Positions 17,188 through 26,303 are shown, counted from the first letter of the stretch. The stretch: 64,000 nucleotides of DNA from Kribbella caucasensis (GCF_004361855.1 NZ_SNWQ01000015.1:124001-188000); one strand, 5' to 3'. Notes: generated by a model from the sequence alone, not told the origin. Translations and numbers: made by a program.

Positions 17188-18069
17188 TCAGGCCACGTAG
17201 TCACTCAGAGTGCGGAGGCAGCGTTTTCGGAGCGCGCGGAGAGCGTCAGCCTCCAGAACGCGGACCCGATCGAGCGGAAGACGCAACAAGCCGGCCGTCT
17301 CCTCCAGGGTCGAGGGCGTGGTGTCGTGCAGGCCATAGCGGTACCGCAGAACGTCCTGCTGGTCGTCCTCGAGGAACTCCAGCTGGTGGTTGAGATCGCG
17401 GCGCAGCGCGGCTCGGTACGTGAGGGTCTCGTCGTCGACAGGCTGGTCGGCGTCGATCGGGTCGAGGGTCTCGGGGCGAAGCCGCCAGGCCCGGGCGCGT
17501 TCGACCCGGGCGACCGTGAGGGACGCGCCGGCGGCGATCTCGGACGTCGTGGGTTCGCGGCCGAGGCGTTGGGTCAGGTCGTGGTGGACGGTCGCGACCC
17601 GGCCGGCGTCGGCGTACGCCTGGGCGGGCATTCGGACCAGCCGGGAACGGTCGGAGATCGCCCTGCCGATCGACTGGCGGATCCACCAGATCGCGTACGT
17701 CGAGAAGCGGTGGCCGAGCTTGTGGTCGAAGCGCTCGACCGCACGCATCAGGCCGAGATTGCCCTCCTGGATCAGGTCGAGCAGGGACAGCCCCTTCCCT
17801 GTGTAGCGCTTGGCGAGCGAGACGACCAGCCGAAGGTTGCCCTCGATCAGCCGGCGGCGGGCCGCCTCCCCCAGCTGGGCGACGGCGCGAAGGTCGGCCC
17901 GGTCGGCCAGTGCTGCAGCTCCCAGCCGGTCCGTGGCCAGCAGTCCGGCTTCGATCCAGTACGAGAGTTCGTTGACCTCCTCCAGGGTCAGTAGGTCGTG
18001 CCGTCCGATGTCGCGCAGGTAGGCGACGAAGGCGGAGATGTCCGCGGGTTCGCAATCCAGGTCGGCCAT
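17188..18069 (-). CDS. Group 2 (HrdB-like) sigma-70 factor
   Basis: A 293-residue sigma factor lacking a long region 1.1. Region 1.2 is near DISAFVAYLRDIGRHDLL. Regions 2.1-2.4 are RLVVSLAKRYTGKGLSLLDL, IQEGNLGLMRAVERFD and YAIWWIRQSIGRAISD, which contain the -10 recognition helix. Region 3 follows, and region 4 has a recognition helix near TLEETAGLLRLPLDRV. These directly resemble principal sigma factors but are shorter, which fits a nonessential group 2 factor that redirects RNA polymerase to housekeeping-like promoters under stress or stationary phase. GAGGGG is five bases from the ATG. It lies just downstream of dnaG on the same strand, separated by 166 bases that must contain its promoter. 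Confidence 0.88.
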   Translation of the reverse strand: MADLDCEPADISAFVAYLRDIGRHDLLTLEEVNELSYWIEAGLLATDRLGAAALADRADLRAVAQLGEAARRRLIEGNLRLVVSLAKRYTGKGLSLLDLIQEGNLGLMRAVERFDHKLGHRFSTYAIWWIRQSIGRAISDRSRLVRMPAQAYADAGRVATVHHDLTQRLGREPTTSEIAAGASLTVARVERARAWRLRPETLDPIDADQPVDDETLTYRAALRRDLNHQLEFLEDDQQDVLRYRYGLHDTTPSTLEETAGLLRLPLDRVRVLEADALRALRKRCLRTLSDYVA

Positions 18070-18235
18070 GGTTCCCCTCTACTTCCTTGTGAAGGGATGG
18101 TGCCGTGAAAACCCGCGCCGGAACGGACCGATTTCAGATCGGTGGACAACTACCCCAGGCGACTGGCCAGTAACAGAGAGTCTGTGGATGACGCGACAGC
18201 CGACAGCCCGAACAGCTGTATGCTCCCCCCAAAAC

Positions 18236-20149
18236 TCAGAGCGCGCCGGAGATCGCCTTCTCGCGGAGCTCAGCCCGATAGCGTTCCAACGCGATCAGCT
18301 CACCGAACATCCGGTTGTAATCGTCGGTCCGGTCGATCGGGTTGGTGCGCTGAAGCTTGGACTTGAGGTCGGCGATCCGGCGCAGGCAGGTGAGTTCCTG
18401 CAGGCGGGCCAGCAGCGCGCGGGCGTACGTCTCGTCGGGGTCGCGGCCCAGTCGCAGCGGGTCGACCGCCAGCGCGCTGACCACCGCGGCCGCCGGATCG
18501 TTGCCCATGGCATCGCGAACGGCGACCACCCACGCCTCGCCCGGCGCGGCGGTCACCGGCCCGCCGGCCTTGGCCATCGCGGCCCGGACCGCGGCCAGCC
18601 ACGGATGAGTGAAGTCCTGGTCGTCGAGCTCCTCAAAAGCGGCGCCGACCAGAGAAGGATGCTGCATCGCGACCTTCAGCACGTCCCACTCGATCGTGAA
18701 CCGCTGATCCCGCGGCGACGGCAGATCAACCCTCGGCGGCGGCGCAGCAGCCTCGCCCTGGGCGGCAGCAGCAACCACCACAGGTCCACGCTCAGCAGGT
18801 CCACGCTCAGCAGGACGCGAGGCCGCCCGATGCACCTCCGACCGCACCTGCTCGACATCCATCCCGAGATGCCCGGCCAGCTCCCGGGTGAAGGCGTCCA
18901 CCTTCGACCGGTCACGAATGCTGATCACCAGCCGGGCCGCGTCGCGCAGCGCGTCGATCCGCGTGTCGGCCCGGTCCAGGTCGTACTTCGTCAGCACGTT
19001 CCCCAGCACGAACCGGTACAGCGGCACCCGTCGCCCGATCAGCTCGCGGACCGCCGCGTCGCCCTTCTGCAGCCGCACATCGCACGGGTCGAGCCCGTCC
19101 GGTTCGACCGCCACATACGTCTGCGACGCGAACGCCTGATCCCCCTGGAACGCCTTCAGCGCCGCCCGCTGACCCGCCTCGTCCCCGTCGAAGGTGAAGA
19201 TCACCTCGCCCCGGAACTGATCATGGTCGAGCAGCAACTGCCGCAGTACCCGCGCGTGGTCCTCGCCGAACGACGTCCCACACGTCGCGACAGCGGTCTG
19301 TACGCCGGCCAGGTGGCAGGCCATCACATCGGTATAGCCCTCGACCACGACGGCCTGCCGCCCCTTGGCGATCTCCCGGCGGGCCAGATCCACGCCGTAC
19401 AGGACCTTGGACTTCTTGTAGATCGGCGTTTCCCCCGTGTTGAGGTACTTCGCCTCGATCCGGTCGTCGTCGAAGATCCGCCGGGCACCGAAGCCGATCA
19501 CGTCACCGCTGGCGTCCCGGATCGGCCACATCAGCCGGCCACGGAACCGGTCGTACAACCCCCGCTGACCGTCGGCGGCCAACCCCGACGCGACCAGCTC
19601 GGCATTGTTGAACCCGCGACCGCGCAGATGCGCGACCAGTTGCTCACCACCCCGCGGCGAGAACCCGACCCCGAAGTGCGAAGCCGCGTCCCGATCGAAA
19701 CCGCGCTTGTCCAGGAACTGCCGACCCAGCATCGCGTCGGACGATTCGAAGAGCAGTGACGCATAGAACTCCGCCGCCACCTTGTGCGCCTCGACCAGCC
19801 GCGGCCGTTGGTTGCTCTGCGATCGAGGCATCGGCGCGCCGGACTCGTCGTACCGGAGCTGGACGCCGACCTTCGCGGCCAGCGTCTCGACGGCCTCGTG
19901 GAAGGTGATCTGATCGATCTTCTGGATGAAGTCGATGACGTCGCCGCCCTCTTGGCAGCCGAAGCAGTAGAAGAAACCGCGCGCCGGGGTGACGTTGAAC
20001 GACGGCGACTTCTCGTCGTGGAACGGGCAGAGTCCTTTCAGCGATCCGCCACCGGCGTTCTTCAAGGTCACATAGGAGCCGACGATGTCGTCGATCCGGG
20101 CCCGTTCGCGAACGAGCGCGATGTCCTCTTCCTTGATCCGGCCTGCCAC
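18236..20149 (-). CDS. dnaG: DNA primase DnaG
   Basis: A 637-residue primase. The CHC2 zinc finger has C41, H44, C62 and C65 (CPFHDEKSPSF, then FFYCFGC). The N-terminal catalytic core contains EAKYLNTGETPIYKKS, the TOPRIM acidic motifs are in VVVEGYTDVMACH and TFDGDEAGQ, and a DnaB-binding-type C-terminal domain follows residue ~450. It synthesises RNA primers at the replication fork. The linker near residues 425-460 is Pro/Ala-rich with a short duplicated PAERG block, within normal variation. The dgt gene is nearby, an arrangement common in actinobacteria, although here a reductase and a regulator lie between them. Confidence 0.97.
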   Translation of the reverse strand: MAGRIKEEDIALVRERARIDDIVGSYVTLKNAGGGSLKGLCPFHDEKSPSFNVTPARGFFYCFGCQEGGDVIDFIQKIDQITFHEAVETLAAKVGVQLRYDESGAPMPRSQSNQRPRLVEAHKVAAEFYASLLFESSDAMLGRQFLDKRGFDRDAASHFGVGFSPRGGEQLVAHLRGRGFNNAELVASGLAADGQRGLYDRFRGRLMWPIRDASGDVIGFGARRIFDDDRIEAKYLNTGETPIYKKSKVLYGVDLARREIAKGRQAVVVEGYTDVMACHLAGVQTAVATCGTSFGEDHARVLRQLLLDHDQFRGEVIFTFDGDEAGQRAALKAFQGDQAFASQTYVAVEPDGLDPCDVRLQKGDAAVRELIGRRVPLYRFVLGNVLTKYDLDRADTRIDALRDAARLVISIRDRSKVDAFTRELAGHLGMDVEQVRSEVHRAASRPAERGPAERGPVVVAAAAQGEAAAPPPRVDLPSPRDQRFTIEWDVLKVAMQHPSLVGAAFEELDDQDFTHPWLAAVRAAMAKAGGPVTAAPGEAWVVAVRDAMGNDPAAAVVSALAVDPLRLGRDPDETYARALLARLQELTCLRRIADLKSKLQRTNPIDRTDDYNRMFGELIALERYRAELREKAISGAL

Positions 20150-20186
20150 GTCGTGAGTCTACGGTGATCCAGGACCCGGCCGGACC

Positions 20187-21428
20187 TCAGACCTCCGCCA
20201 GCTCCACCCCGGGGTCGGCCAGCCGCGCCGGATCCACCGTCCGGCCGGACCGGATCAGCTCCTGTACGCCGTCGATCGCGCCCCACGTGTTGACGTGCAT
20301 CCCGGCGAGCACGTGGTTCTCGTCGTCCAGCCAGAAGGCCAGGTACGCCCCCGATCCGGGATCACCGCGAAGGACCACCTGGTACGACGTGCCGCGCGGG
20401 ACGTCACCGGCGTACTCCATGCCCAGGTCGTACTGGTCGGTGAAGAAGAACGGGATCGAGTCGTACTGCACGTCCTGGCCGAGCATCGCCTTCGCTGCCG
20501 CCACGCCACTGTCCTTCGCGTTCTGCCAGTGCTCGACGCGAACGAAGCGGCCGAACAGCGGGTGATCCCACCGGGCGATGTCTCCCGCCGCGAACACGTT
20601 CGCCACCGAGCTCTGCAGATGGGACCCGGTCACGATCCCGGCGCCGTCCTCCCGGGCGGCGACCTCGATCCCGGCCGCCTCGGCGAGCTCGGTGTTCGGA
20701 TGCACACCGACGCCGACGATCACCAGCTCCGCGGGCACCACCTCGCCCGTCGACGTCCGCACACCGGTCACGTGATCCGAACCCTCGAATGCCTCGACGC
20801 CGGTCTCGAAGAGCAGCCGTACGCCGTGCTGACGGTGGAGCTCCGCGAACAACTCGCCGACCTGCTCCCCCAGCACCCCCGCGAGCGCGGTCGACTGCGG
20901 CTCGATCACGGTCACCTCGCAGCCTCGTTCGCGCGCGGCCGACCCTGCTTCGAGTCCGATCCATCCGGCGCCGACCACGACCACTCGCGGCTTCGCGGCA
21001 TACGCGTCGGTCAGCGCCTGCGACTCACCAGCCGTCCGCAGGTAGTGGATCCCCGGCAGGTCACCACCCGGTACGTCGAGCCGGCGGACCCGCGATCCGG
21101 TGGCGATCAGGAGTTCGTCGTACCCGACTGTCGAACCGTCGTCGAGGGTCACCGTGTGGGCCGACGGGTCGAGCGCGGTCGCCGTCGTGCCGAGGCGAAG
21201 CTCGATCGAGTTGTCCTCGTACCACTGCCGGTCGTGTAACTGCGTGACCCCGGTCTGGTCCTTGCCAAGCAGCACGCCCTTGGACAACGGTGGTCGCTCG
21301 TACGGCAACTCGTTCTCGGCGCCGATCAGCACGATCTCGCCGGTGAAACCTTCCGAACGCAATGTCTCCGCGGCAGTCGCCCCGGCAAGACTCGCTCCGA
21401 CGATTACGATCCGCTGTGCATCGCTCAT
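20187..21428 (-). CDS. FAD-dependent ferredoxin/rubredoxin-type reductase
   Basis: A 413-residue pyridine-nucleotide disulfide-type flavoprotein. The FAD-binding GASLAGATAAE is at the N terminus, followed by ELPYERPPLSKGVL, the NAD(P)H-binding VVVGAGWIGLEAGSAARE, and FAAGDIARW. The C-terminal Reductase_C-like domain contains the conserved AFWLDDENHVLAGM. This group transfers electrons from NAD(P)H to ferredoxins of P450 or dioxygenase systems, but no such partner is nearby. The start at ATG 21428 fits the family and lacks a ribosome binding site. TACTGT seven bases upstream (minus strand) could be a -10 for a leaderless mRNA. The open frame continues through the adjacent palindrome, but that extension is not protein-like. 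Confidence 0.9.
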   Translation of the reverse strand: MSDAQRIVIVGASLAGATAAETLRSEGFTGEIVLIGAENELPYERPPLSKGVLLGKDQTGVTQLHDRQWYEDNSIELRLGTTATALDPSAHTVTLDDGSTVGYDELLIATGSRVRRLDVPGGDLPGIHYLRTAGESQALTDAYAAKPRVVVVGAGWIGLEAGSAARERGCEVTVIEPQSTALAGVLGEQVGELFAELHRQHGVRLLFETGVEAFEGSDHVTGVRTSTGEVVPAELVIVGVGVHPNTELAEAAGIEVAAREDGAGIVTGSHLQSSVANVFAAGDIARWDHPLFGRFVRVEHWQNAKDSGVAAAKAMLGQDVQYDSIPFFFTDQYDLGMEYAGDVPRGTSYQVVLRGDPGSGAYLAFWLDDENHVLAGMHVNTWGAIDGVQELIRSGRTVDPARLADPGVELAEV

Positions 21429-21439
21429 AAGGGACACAG

Positions 21440-21605
21440 TAGGACACCTCTGCTGATCCCATGCAGTCGCGAGCAGGTGCCCGGCGGAGTGCATCGGTGT
21501 GCTGGAGTAGGGGTCGCGATGCGGAGCATCGTGGCCCATGCTCCAGTGCGGCGAGGCGCCCGCCGGGTGCCGCGCAGCACGCATGGGATCAGCAGAGGTG
21601 TCCTA
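21440..21605. repeat. 166-bp interrupted palindrome (MITE-like or cruciform)
   Basis: Perfect 25-base inverted termini (21440-21464 with 21581-21605) enclose arms that remain imperfectly complementary to the centre, with matching blocks CCCGGCGG, CTGGAG and CGATGC in both arms and a central GATGCGGAGCATC. It fills nearly the whole gap between the divergent reductase and GntR genes. No target-site duplication is obvious. Confidence 0.75.
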
Positions 21606-21622
21606 AGTGCTGGGGAGGCTGT

Positions 21623-22333
21623 ATGCGGGTGGGGCCGGCGTTGGAGGAGCGCATCGTCGAGGTGATCCATGAGCGGGGGCTGGTGCCGGGGATGACGATG
21701 CCGACCGAGCCGCAGCTGATGGAACTGCTCGGCGCGAGCCGGAACAGCGTGCGGGAAGCGATCCGCGCTCTGCAGGCGCTCGGCATCGTGGAGATCCGGC
21801 ACGGCTACGGCACCTTCGTCGGGGAGGCGTCGCTGACCGGGTTGTCGACCTCGCTCGCGTTCCGGGTCCGGTCCCGCGCGGCCGACGGGGTGCGCGCGAT
21901 CCAGGACCTGGTCGAGGTCCGGGAACTCCTCGAGACCGGTCTGATCGGACGAGTCGCCGCGGACGGGGTGAGCGCGACGCGACTCGACGAGCTGGACCGA
22001 CTGATCGCGGCGATGGGCGACGACAAGGGTGCCGACCGGGCGTTCCACGCGCTGCTGTACGACGGCTGCGGCAACGAACTGGTGCTCCAGCTGATCGGGC
22101 TGTTCTGGGACACCTACCACGACGTCGAACATGTGCTCGGCGAACCGGTCGAGCGGACCGAGGCGATCGTCGCCAACCACCGCCGGATCGTCGCAGCCCT
22201 CCGCGATCGCGACGCCGACGCGGCCGAGGAAGCGATGCGCCGCCACTTCGACGACGTTCGCCGGCGGATCGCTCAGGCAGCCCTCATCAACGGAGCGTCA
22301 GCCGACGAGCTGGGTGTGCCAGGCCTGGGCTGA
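21623..22333 (+). CDS. GntR-family regulator, FCD subfamily
   Basis: A 236-residue regulator. Residues 1-70 form a GntR winged helix (LEERIVEVIHERG, then PTEPQLMELLGASRNSVREA and GYGTFV), followed by a helical FCD effector domain with candidate metal-site histidines (DRAFHALLYD, the NHRRIVAAL segment and a final MRRHFDD). FCD regulators respond to sugar acids and other small carboxylates. The GGGGAGG-ATG spacing supports the start. It is divergent from the reductase across the 166-bp palindrome, so the two may share control. Its 3' end overlaps that of dgt by 36 bases. Confidence 0.88.
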   Translation: MRVGPALEERIVEVIHERGLVPGMTMPTEPQLMELLGASRNSVREAIRALQALGIVEIRHGYGTFVGEASLTGLSTSLAFRVRSRAADGVRAIQDLVEVRELLETGLIGRVAADGVSATRLDELDRLIAAMGDDKGADRAFHALLYDGCGNELVLQLIGLFWDTYHDVEHVLGEPVERTEAIVANHRRIVAALRDRDADAAEEAMRRHFDDVRRRIAQAALINGASADELGVPGLG

Positions 22334-23581
22334 CGGATCCGTCAGCGACGCAACCTGGTCGATGATCACGCGAAGCCGCGCATCGTCGTCCGCCGCCTGC
22401 GCGAAGTCGGCCGCGAACGGCACGTCGAGGCCGCGCGGCGCGATCTTGACCAGCGCTTCGACCAGTTCGGTGAGCAGCTCGCGCTGGATCGCGCGCCGCT
22501 TCTGCCGGGCCGGCGAGTTCAGCACGTGGTACATACCGATGCCCTTCAGCAGTGCGATCTCGGTCCGGACTCCGGGCGGGACCACCAGATCGGCGTCGTA
22601 CCGCACCAGGCGGCTCCGGCCGAATCGGGCATGCGTGGCCTGCTCGGCCGCCGTACAGAACCTGCCGATCAGCTCACTGGTCAGGTCCTTCAACCCAGCG
22701 AGCGCCCGCCGGCTGTCGTCGAACGGACCACTCGGCCAGTACGCCAGAGAGGTCAGCCGCCGCCACCCCTCGTCCAGATCGTCATCGGTCGCTGTCGGCA
22801 GATAGACCTGCCGCACGGTCTCCCAGTACGGCGCGCGCTCGGCGCCGACCTGATCGAGATCGATGCTGTGCGCAACGATCCCGTCCTCCACGTCGTGCAC
22901 CGAGTAGGCCACGTCGTCGGCGAAGTCCATCACCTGCGCCTCGAGACACCGCCGATCCCCAGCAGCCACGCCTGACGCCACGCCCGGACCAACGCCCGCA
23001 GACACGCCGTTGCGCAGCCAGCCGAACACCTCGAGATCGTCCGCGTAAACGCCGAACTTCCGCTCTCCATCGCGGCGCGGCCACGGGTACTTCGTCGCGG
23101 CATCCAGCGTGGCTCGGCTGAGGTTGAGGCCGGCACTCCGCCCATCCGGATCGAACGTCTTCGACTCCAGCCGGGTCAGCAGTCGCAGGGTCTGCGCATT
23201 GCCCTCGAACCCGCCGATACCGGCCGCCAACTGGTCGAGCGCGCGCTCGCCGTTGTGCCCGAACGGCGGGTGACCGAGATCGTGCGCCAGGCACGCCGCG
23301 TCGACAATGTCGGGATCGCAGCCGAGTGTGCTGGCCAGCTCCCGGCCGATCTGCGCGACCTCCAGGCTGTGAGTCAGCCGGTTCCGGACGAAGTCGTCGC
23401 TGCCGGCGGTGACCACCTGTGTCTTAGCCGCGAGCCGGCGTAACGCCGCACTGTGCAGGACGCGCGCGCGATCGCGAGCGAACGCCGTCCGCCCCGGCCG
23501 CTTCACCGGTTCCGCGACCCACCGCTCCGCGTCGTGCTCGTCATATCCCACGCGCCCGACATTACTGCCCGCGACCGACAC
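22298..23581 (-). CDS. dgt: Deoxyguanosinetriphosphate triphosphohydrolase-like protein
   Basis: A 427-residue HD-domain protein: RNRLTHSLEVAQIG supplies the first metal His, CLAHDLGHPPFGHNGE the HD pair, and MDFADDVAYSVHDVEDG the distal Asp. It matches the dGTPase family that hydrolyses dNTPs to deoxynucleosides and triphosphate. The start is uncertain: GTG 23581 is the longest, but GTG at the codon for VGYDEHDAERW, ten residues in, is equally plausible. Its converging overlap with the GntR gene is short. Confidence 0.9.
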   Translation of the reverse strand: MSVAGSNVGRVGYDEHDAERWVAEPVKRPGRTAFARDRARVLHSAALRRLAAKTQVVTAGSDDFVRNRLTHSLEVAQIGRELASTLGCDPDIVDAACLAHDLGHPPFGHNGERALDQLAAGIGGFEGNAQTLRLLTRLESKTFDPDGRSAGLNLSRATLDAATKYPWPRRDGERKFGVYADDLEVFGWLRNGVSAGVGPGVASGVAAGDRRCLEAQVMDFADDVAYSVHDVEDGIVAHSIDLDQVGAERAPYWETVRQVYLPTATDDDLDEGWRRLTSLAYWPSGPFDDSRRALAGLKDLTSELIGRFCTAAEQATHARFGRSRLVRYDADLVVPPGVRTEIALLKGIGMYHVLNSPARQKRRAIQRELLTELVEALVKIAPRGLDVPFAADFAQAADDDARLRVIIDQVASLTDPSAQAWHTQLVG

Positions 23582-23590
23582 TTCCCTGAA

Positions 23591-23650
23591 CGTCCGAAGA
23601 ACCGTGGGCTATGACTTCACAGTGGGCTATGACCCACGGTTCTTCGGACG
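23591..23650. terminator. Long stem-loop terminator
   Basis: An 18-bp perfect inverted repeat (23591-23608 with 23633-23650) with a 24-base loop lies just downstream of the minus-strand NTF2-like gene and just upstream of dgt. The loop side also repeats GTGGGCTATGAC twice. Confidence 0.65.
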
Positions 23651-23662
23651 CAAGCTGTCAGA

Positions 23663-24115
23663 TCAGCCCCAGCCGCCCTGGACCATGGTCTGGAACTTCC
23701 AGTTGCCGTCGACCTTCAGCAGCAGATCGCCGTACCGGATCGGCTGGGTGAACCCGTCGTACGTCATGGTGCCGTCGCTGATCACGAACACCAGGCTGGC
23801 GGACAGGAAGTGCGGCGTCCGCGTGGTCTCCAGCTTCACGTCACCGCCGCCGCCCATCACCTGTTCCATCTGCGCCAGGTACGCCGAACGGTCGAGCTGC
23901 TCCGCCTTCCCCTGACCCTTCCCGTCGTCGGTCACCTCGTTGAGCGGGAAAACCGCCAGCTCGGCCATCCCCTCGTAGTCCAGCGCCGCCGCCAGCGCGT
24001 CGTACCGCTCGAACCAAGCCAGCACACTCGCCACCTCGGCGTCGCTCGGCACGAACCCCGTCGTCCCCGGCATCGTCTCGCTCAAGCCCACTCCTCCACA
24101 CGCTCGATCGGTCAA
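23663..24115 (-). CDS. NTF2/SnoaL-like protein
   Basis: A 150-residue protein with the cone-shaped alpha/beta fold pattern: an N-terminal helix pair (VASVLAWFERYDALAAALDY, then MAELAVFPLNEV) followed by strands FLSASLVFVISDGTMTYDG and DLLLKVDGNWKFQTM. These families include DUF4440 and SnoaL enzymes with varied small-molecule roles. No catalytic residues can be assigned. The first ~14 residues look non-native, and a later start is possible. It is probably a single-gene unit ending at the stem-loop. Confidence 0.7.
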   Translation of the reverse strand: MTDRACGGVGLSETMPGTTGFVPSDAEVASVLAWFERYDALAAALDYEGMAELAVFPLNEVTDDGKGQGKAEQLDRSAYLAQMEQVMGGGGDVKLETTRTPHFLSASLVFVISDGTMTYDGFTQPIRYGDLLLKVDGNWKFQTMVQGGWG

Positions 24116-24175
24116 ACTTCGTACAGTGTACCCAGTTTAACCGCGCACGCAAACCCTTCATTCCCAACGAGGTTT

Positions 24176-24817
24176 TCAAGCCATGCAGTACCGGAGCCAG
24201 ACGACTCCACCGTCGAACACCTCGGTGTTCGCCAACTTCAACTCGAGCCGCTCGGCAAACGACCCGTACCACCGCTGGCCCGACCCGACGACCACCGGAT
24301 GAACCAGCAGGCACAGCTCATCGATCAGACCAAGCTCCAGCAGTACGCCGACCAGCGTCCCGCCGCTGTCGACCCGAACCACCCGGGCGCCCCGCGCCGC
24401 ACCAAGCCGCTCCAGCACCTCGGCCAGATCGACCTGGTTGTATCCGGTGATCAGCTCCGCAGTCGTGCTGTCGGGCGGCCGGTCCGGCGTCTGATCGGCA
24501 TACAGAGCAAGCACATCCGACCAATGCCCCAACCGCCGCAGCCGGTCCCACTCCCGCACCCGGGCACGACTGTCGACGACCGCGAGCAGCGGCCCGGCCT
24601 CACGCGGTCCGGGCTGTGGCGCAGCCCGGACCGCCGCCTCCTGGGCCAGGATCGTGTCCGCGCCGACCAGCGTCACGTCCTCCTGCCACAACGTCGCCAG
24701 CGCATAGAACCGGGCCAGGTCCACCGGGAATCCAGTCGTCGCACCATCAACCGAAACGGCTACCTGAGCCACCACATGAGGCCGCACACCACAGACCGTA
24801 GACACGACCACCGACAT
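24176..24817 (-). CDS. RibD C-terminal/DHFR-like reductase
   Basis: A 213-residue protein with the RibD C-terminal reductase pattern: VVAQVAVSVDGATTG at the N terminus, VTLVGADTILAQ, then RVVRVDSGGTLVGVLLELG and LIDELCLLVHPVVVGSGQRW. The family uses NADPH to reduce riboflavin or folate-like intermediates; stand-alone copies like this often have unknown substrates. The start may be GTG or ATG within the first 12 codons. There is no clear ribosome binding site before ATG 24817. Confidence 0.8.
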   Translation of the reverse strand: MSVVVSTVCGVRPHVVAQVAVSVDGATTGFPVDLARFYALATLWQEDVTLVGADTILAQEAAVRAAPQPGPREAGPLLAVVDSRARVREWDRLRRLGHWSDVLALYADQTPDRPPDSTTAELITGYNQVDLAEVLERLGAARGARVVRVDSGGTLVGVLLELGLIDELCLLVHPVVVGSGQRWYGSFAERLELKLANTEVFDGGVVWLRYCMA

Positions 24818-24851
24818 TTATGACATTCCGGCCCAGTTCCGCTGGGGACCG

Positions 24852-24914
24852 TGAACAACATCGCGGGAGCTCGGACAGCTTGTTTAGGTGTCCGCGGTCC
24901 CGCGATGTTGTTCA
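24852..24914. terminator. Stem-loop terminator
   Basis: A 17-bp perfect inverted repeat (24852-24868 with 24898-24914) with a nested 6-bp stem (24872-24877 with 24889-24894) lies downstream of the minus-strand TetR gene. Confidence 0.65.
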
Positions 24915-24981
24915 AGGCCCCGGGCCGGGCATGCCGCCCGAGCCGACCGCGGCACCCGACGCGAACGGTGGTGGCTCAGGC

Positions 24982-25617
24982 TCACCAGGGCAGCGGCGCC
25001 TCGGGGGTTGCGGCGGACTCCAGACGGGAGCGGATGAGCTGACGGGTCTGCGTGTAGATGACGTCGTGATCGTCGCGCAGGAGTGAGGCCAGGTTGGCGG
25101 CGTCGTAGTACGCGTTCAGCTCGACGGCGAGGTCGGCGGGGTCGGCGTCCAGCTCTCCGGCACTGACCGCCTCGGCGACGGTCTGCTCCAGCAGGCCGAT
25201 CCACTCGCGGTAGACCGTCGCCAACATCTCGCGCACTGCACCCGGCCGGGAGCCGAACTCGTGCGACGTCTTCGCGAAGAAACAGCCGCCCGGAAAAACC
25301 CGCCGCTGGGAGTAGTCCAGCCAGTTCTCAGTCATCGCCCAGACCCGCCCGAGACCAGGCTCGACCGCGAGCGCCGGTTGGACGACGGCGTCGGCGTAGA
25401 TCCGGCGGGCCGCGCGGATGGTCGCGAGCTGCAACTCCTCCTTCGACCCGAAGTGCGCGAACAGCCCGCTCTTGCTGATCTCCAGCTCCTTGGCCAGCCG
25501 GCCGATCGAGAGCCCTTCCAGCCCGTCGACCGAGGCGATGTCGACCGCACGGCGCAGTACGGCCCGCCGGGTGTTGTCACCCCGGACCAGCCGCCCGTCG
25601 ACCCGCGTCGTCGTCAT
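24982..25617 (-). CDS. TetR-family repressor
   Basis: A 211-residue TetR protein. The N-terminal helix-turn-helix spans roughly residues 15-62 (LRRAVDIASVDGLEGLSIGR, then LEISKSGLFAHFGSKEEL). The ligand domain resembles the C-terminal fold of TetR_C_16-like members (FPGGCFFAKTSHEF). It is divergent from the TIGR03086 gene, and a 28-bp dyad in the shared spacer is the likely operator. It probably represses the two-gene operon at 25725-27157 and itself. Confidence 0.85.
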   Translation of the reverse strand: MTTTRVDGRLVRGDNTRRAVLRRAVDIASVDGLEGLSIGRLAKELEISKSGLFAHFGSKEELQLATIRAARRIYADAVVQPALAVEPGLGRVWAMTENWLDYSQRRVFPGGCFFAKTSHEFGSRPGAVREMLATVYREWIGLLEQTVAEAVSAGELDADPADLAVELNAYYDAANLASLLRDDHDVIYTQTRQLIRSRLESAATPEAPLPW

Positions 25618-25669
25618 CGCACCTCCTCGGTCCGCTGATCTTAATGCCGTTGACGGACCCGCACCTGTA

Positions 25670-25697
25670 AACTAATAATACGATCGTTCGGTTAGTT
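25670..25697. promoter_or_regulatory. Probable TetR operator (28-bp dyad)
   Basis: AACTAA (25670-25675) and TTAGTT (25692-25697) share an exact dyad centre with the inner palindrome ACGATCGT (25680-25687). The site lies 27 bases before the plus-strand start codon and 52 bases from the TetR start. Confidence 0.6.
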
Positions 25698-25724
25698 ATC
25701 TAGTCCAGAGGAGCCGACCACCCC

Positions 25725-26303
25725 ATGAGCGACCCACGCCCACTCGACCGCGCCGCCACCGAGCTCTGCGGGATCGCCGTCGCAGCGGTCGATCCGGACC
25801 AACTGGACCTGCCGACCCCGTGCAGCGAATGGTCGCTTGGCGAACTGATCGCGCACCTGGTCGCGGAGAACCGCGGCTTCGCGGCCGCCTCGTTCGCCCT
25901 GCCCGGTTCGGTCGGCCGACGCGTCTGGCAGCCGGGACCGCCCGACGAGACCGCGCTGAAGAACTACCCCGAGTCGGCCGACGAGGTCATCCGCGCGTTC
26001 GCCGCCGCGGACCTGCTCGACCGGTCGATCGAGGTACGCGAGTTCGGCGTGTTCCCCGGCCGCGCCGCGGTCGCGATGCACTTCCTCGACAACCTCGCGC
26101 ACGCCTGGGACGTGGCCCGCTCGATCGGTCTCCCCGACCCGATCCCGGCCGACCTCGCCGAGGCCGCGCTGCCGATCGCCGCCCAGATCCCCGCGGACCG
26201 CCCAGCCGGTGGCGCCTTCGCAGCCATCGTCCCAACCAACTCGAATCCCACCGACCGCTTCCTCGGCCTGCTCGGCCGCAACCCGCAATGGAGTGCACGA
26301 TGA
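25725..26303 (+). CDS. TIGR03086 family (mycothiol/DinB-like) protein
   Basis: A 192-residue protein with the TIGR03086/MDMPI N-terminal pattern: LDLPTPCSEWSLGELIAHLV near residue 30, LDRSIEVREFG, and the metal-type AMHFLDNLAHAWDVA motif with His around residues 120-130. Relatives are DinB-fold proteins, some acting as mycothiol-dependent isomerases or transferases. The exact reaction is unknown. Its stop overlaps the ATG of the following hydrolase (ATGA), so the two are translationally coupled and likely under the divergent TetR. Confidence 0.85.
   Translation: MSDPRPLDRAATELCGIAVAAVDPDQLDLPTPCSEWSLGELIAHLVAENRGFAAASFALPGSVGRRVWQPGPPDETALKNYPESADEVIRAFAAADLLDRSIEVREFGVFPGRAAVAMHFLDNLAHAWDVARSIGLPDPIPADLAEAALPIAAQIPADRPAGGAFAAIVPTNSNPTDRFLGLLGRNPQWSAR

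Noticed and set aside
21429-21622. N-terminal extensions of the reductase and GntR frames, both containing AWDQQRCP
   Set aside because: Both are translations of the same inverted repeat and are not protein sequence. Family alignments start after them.
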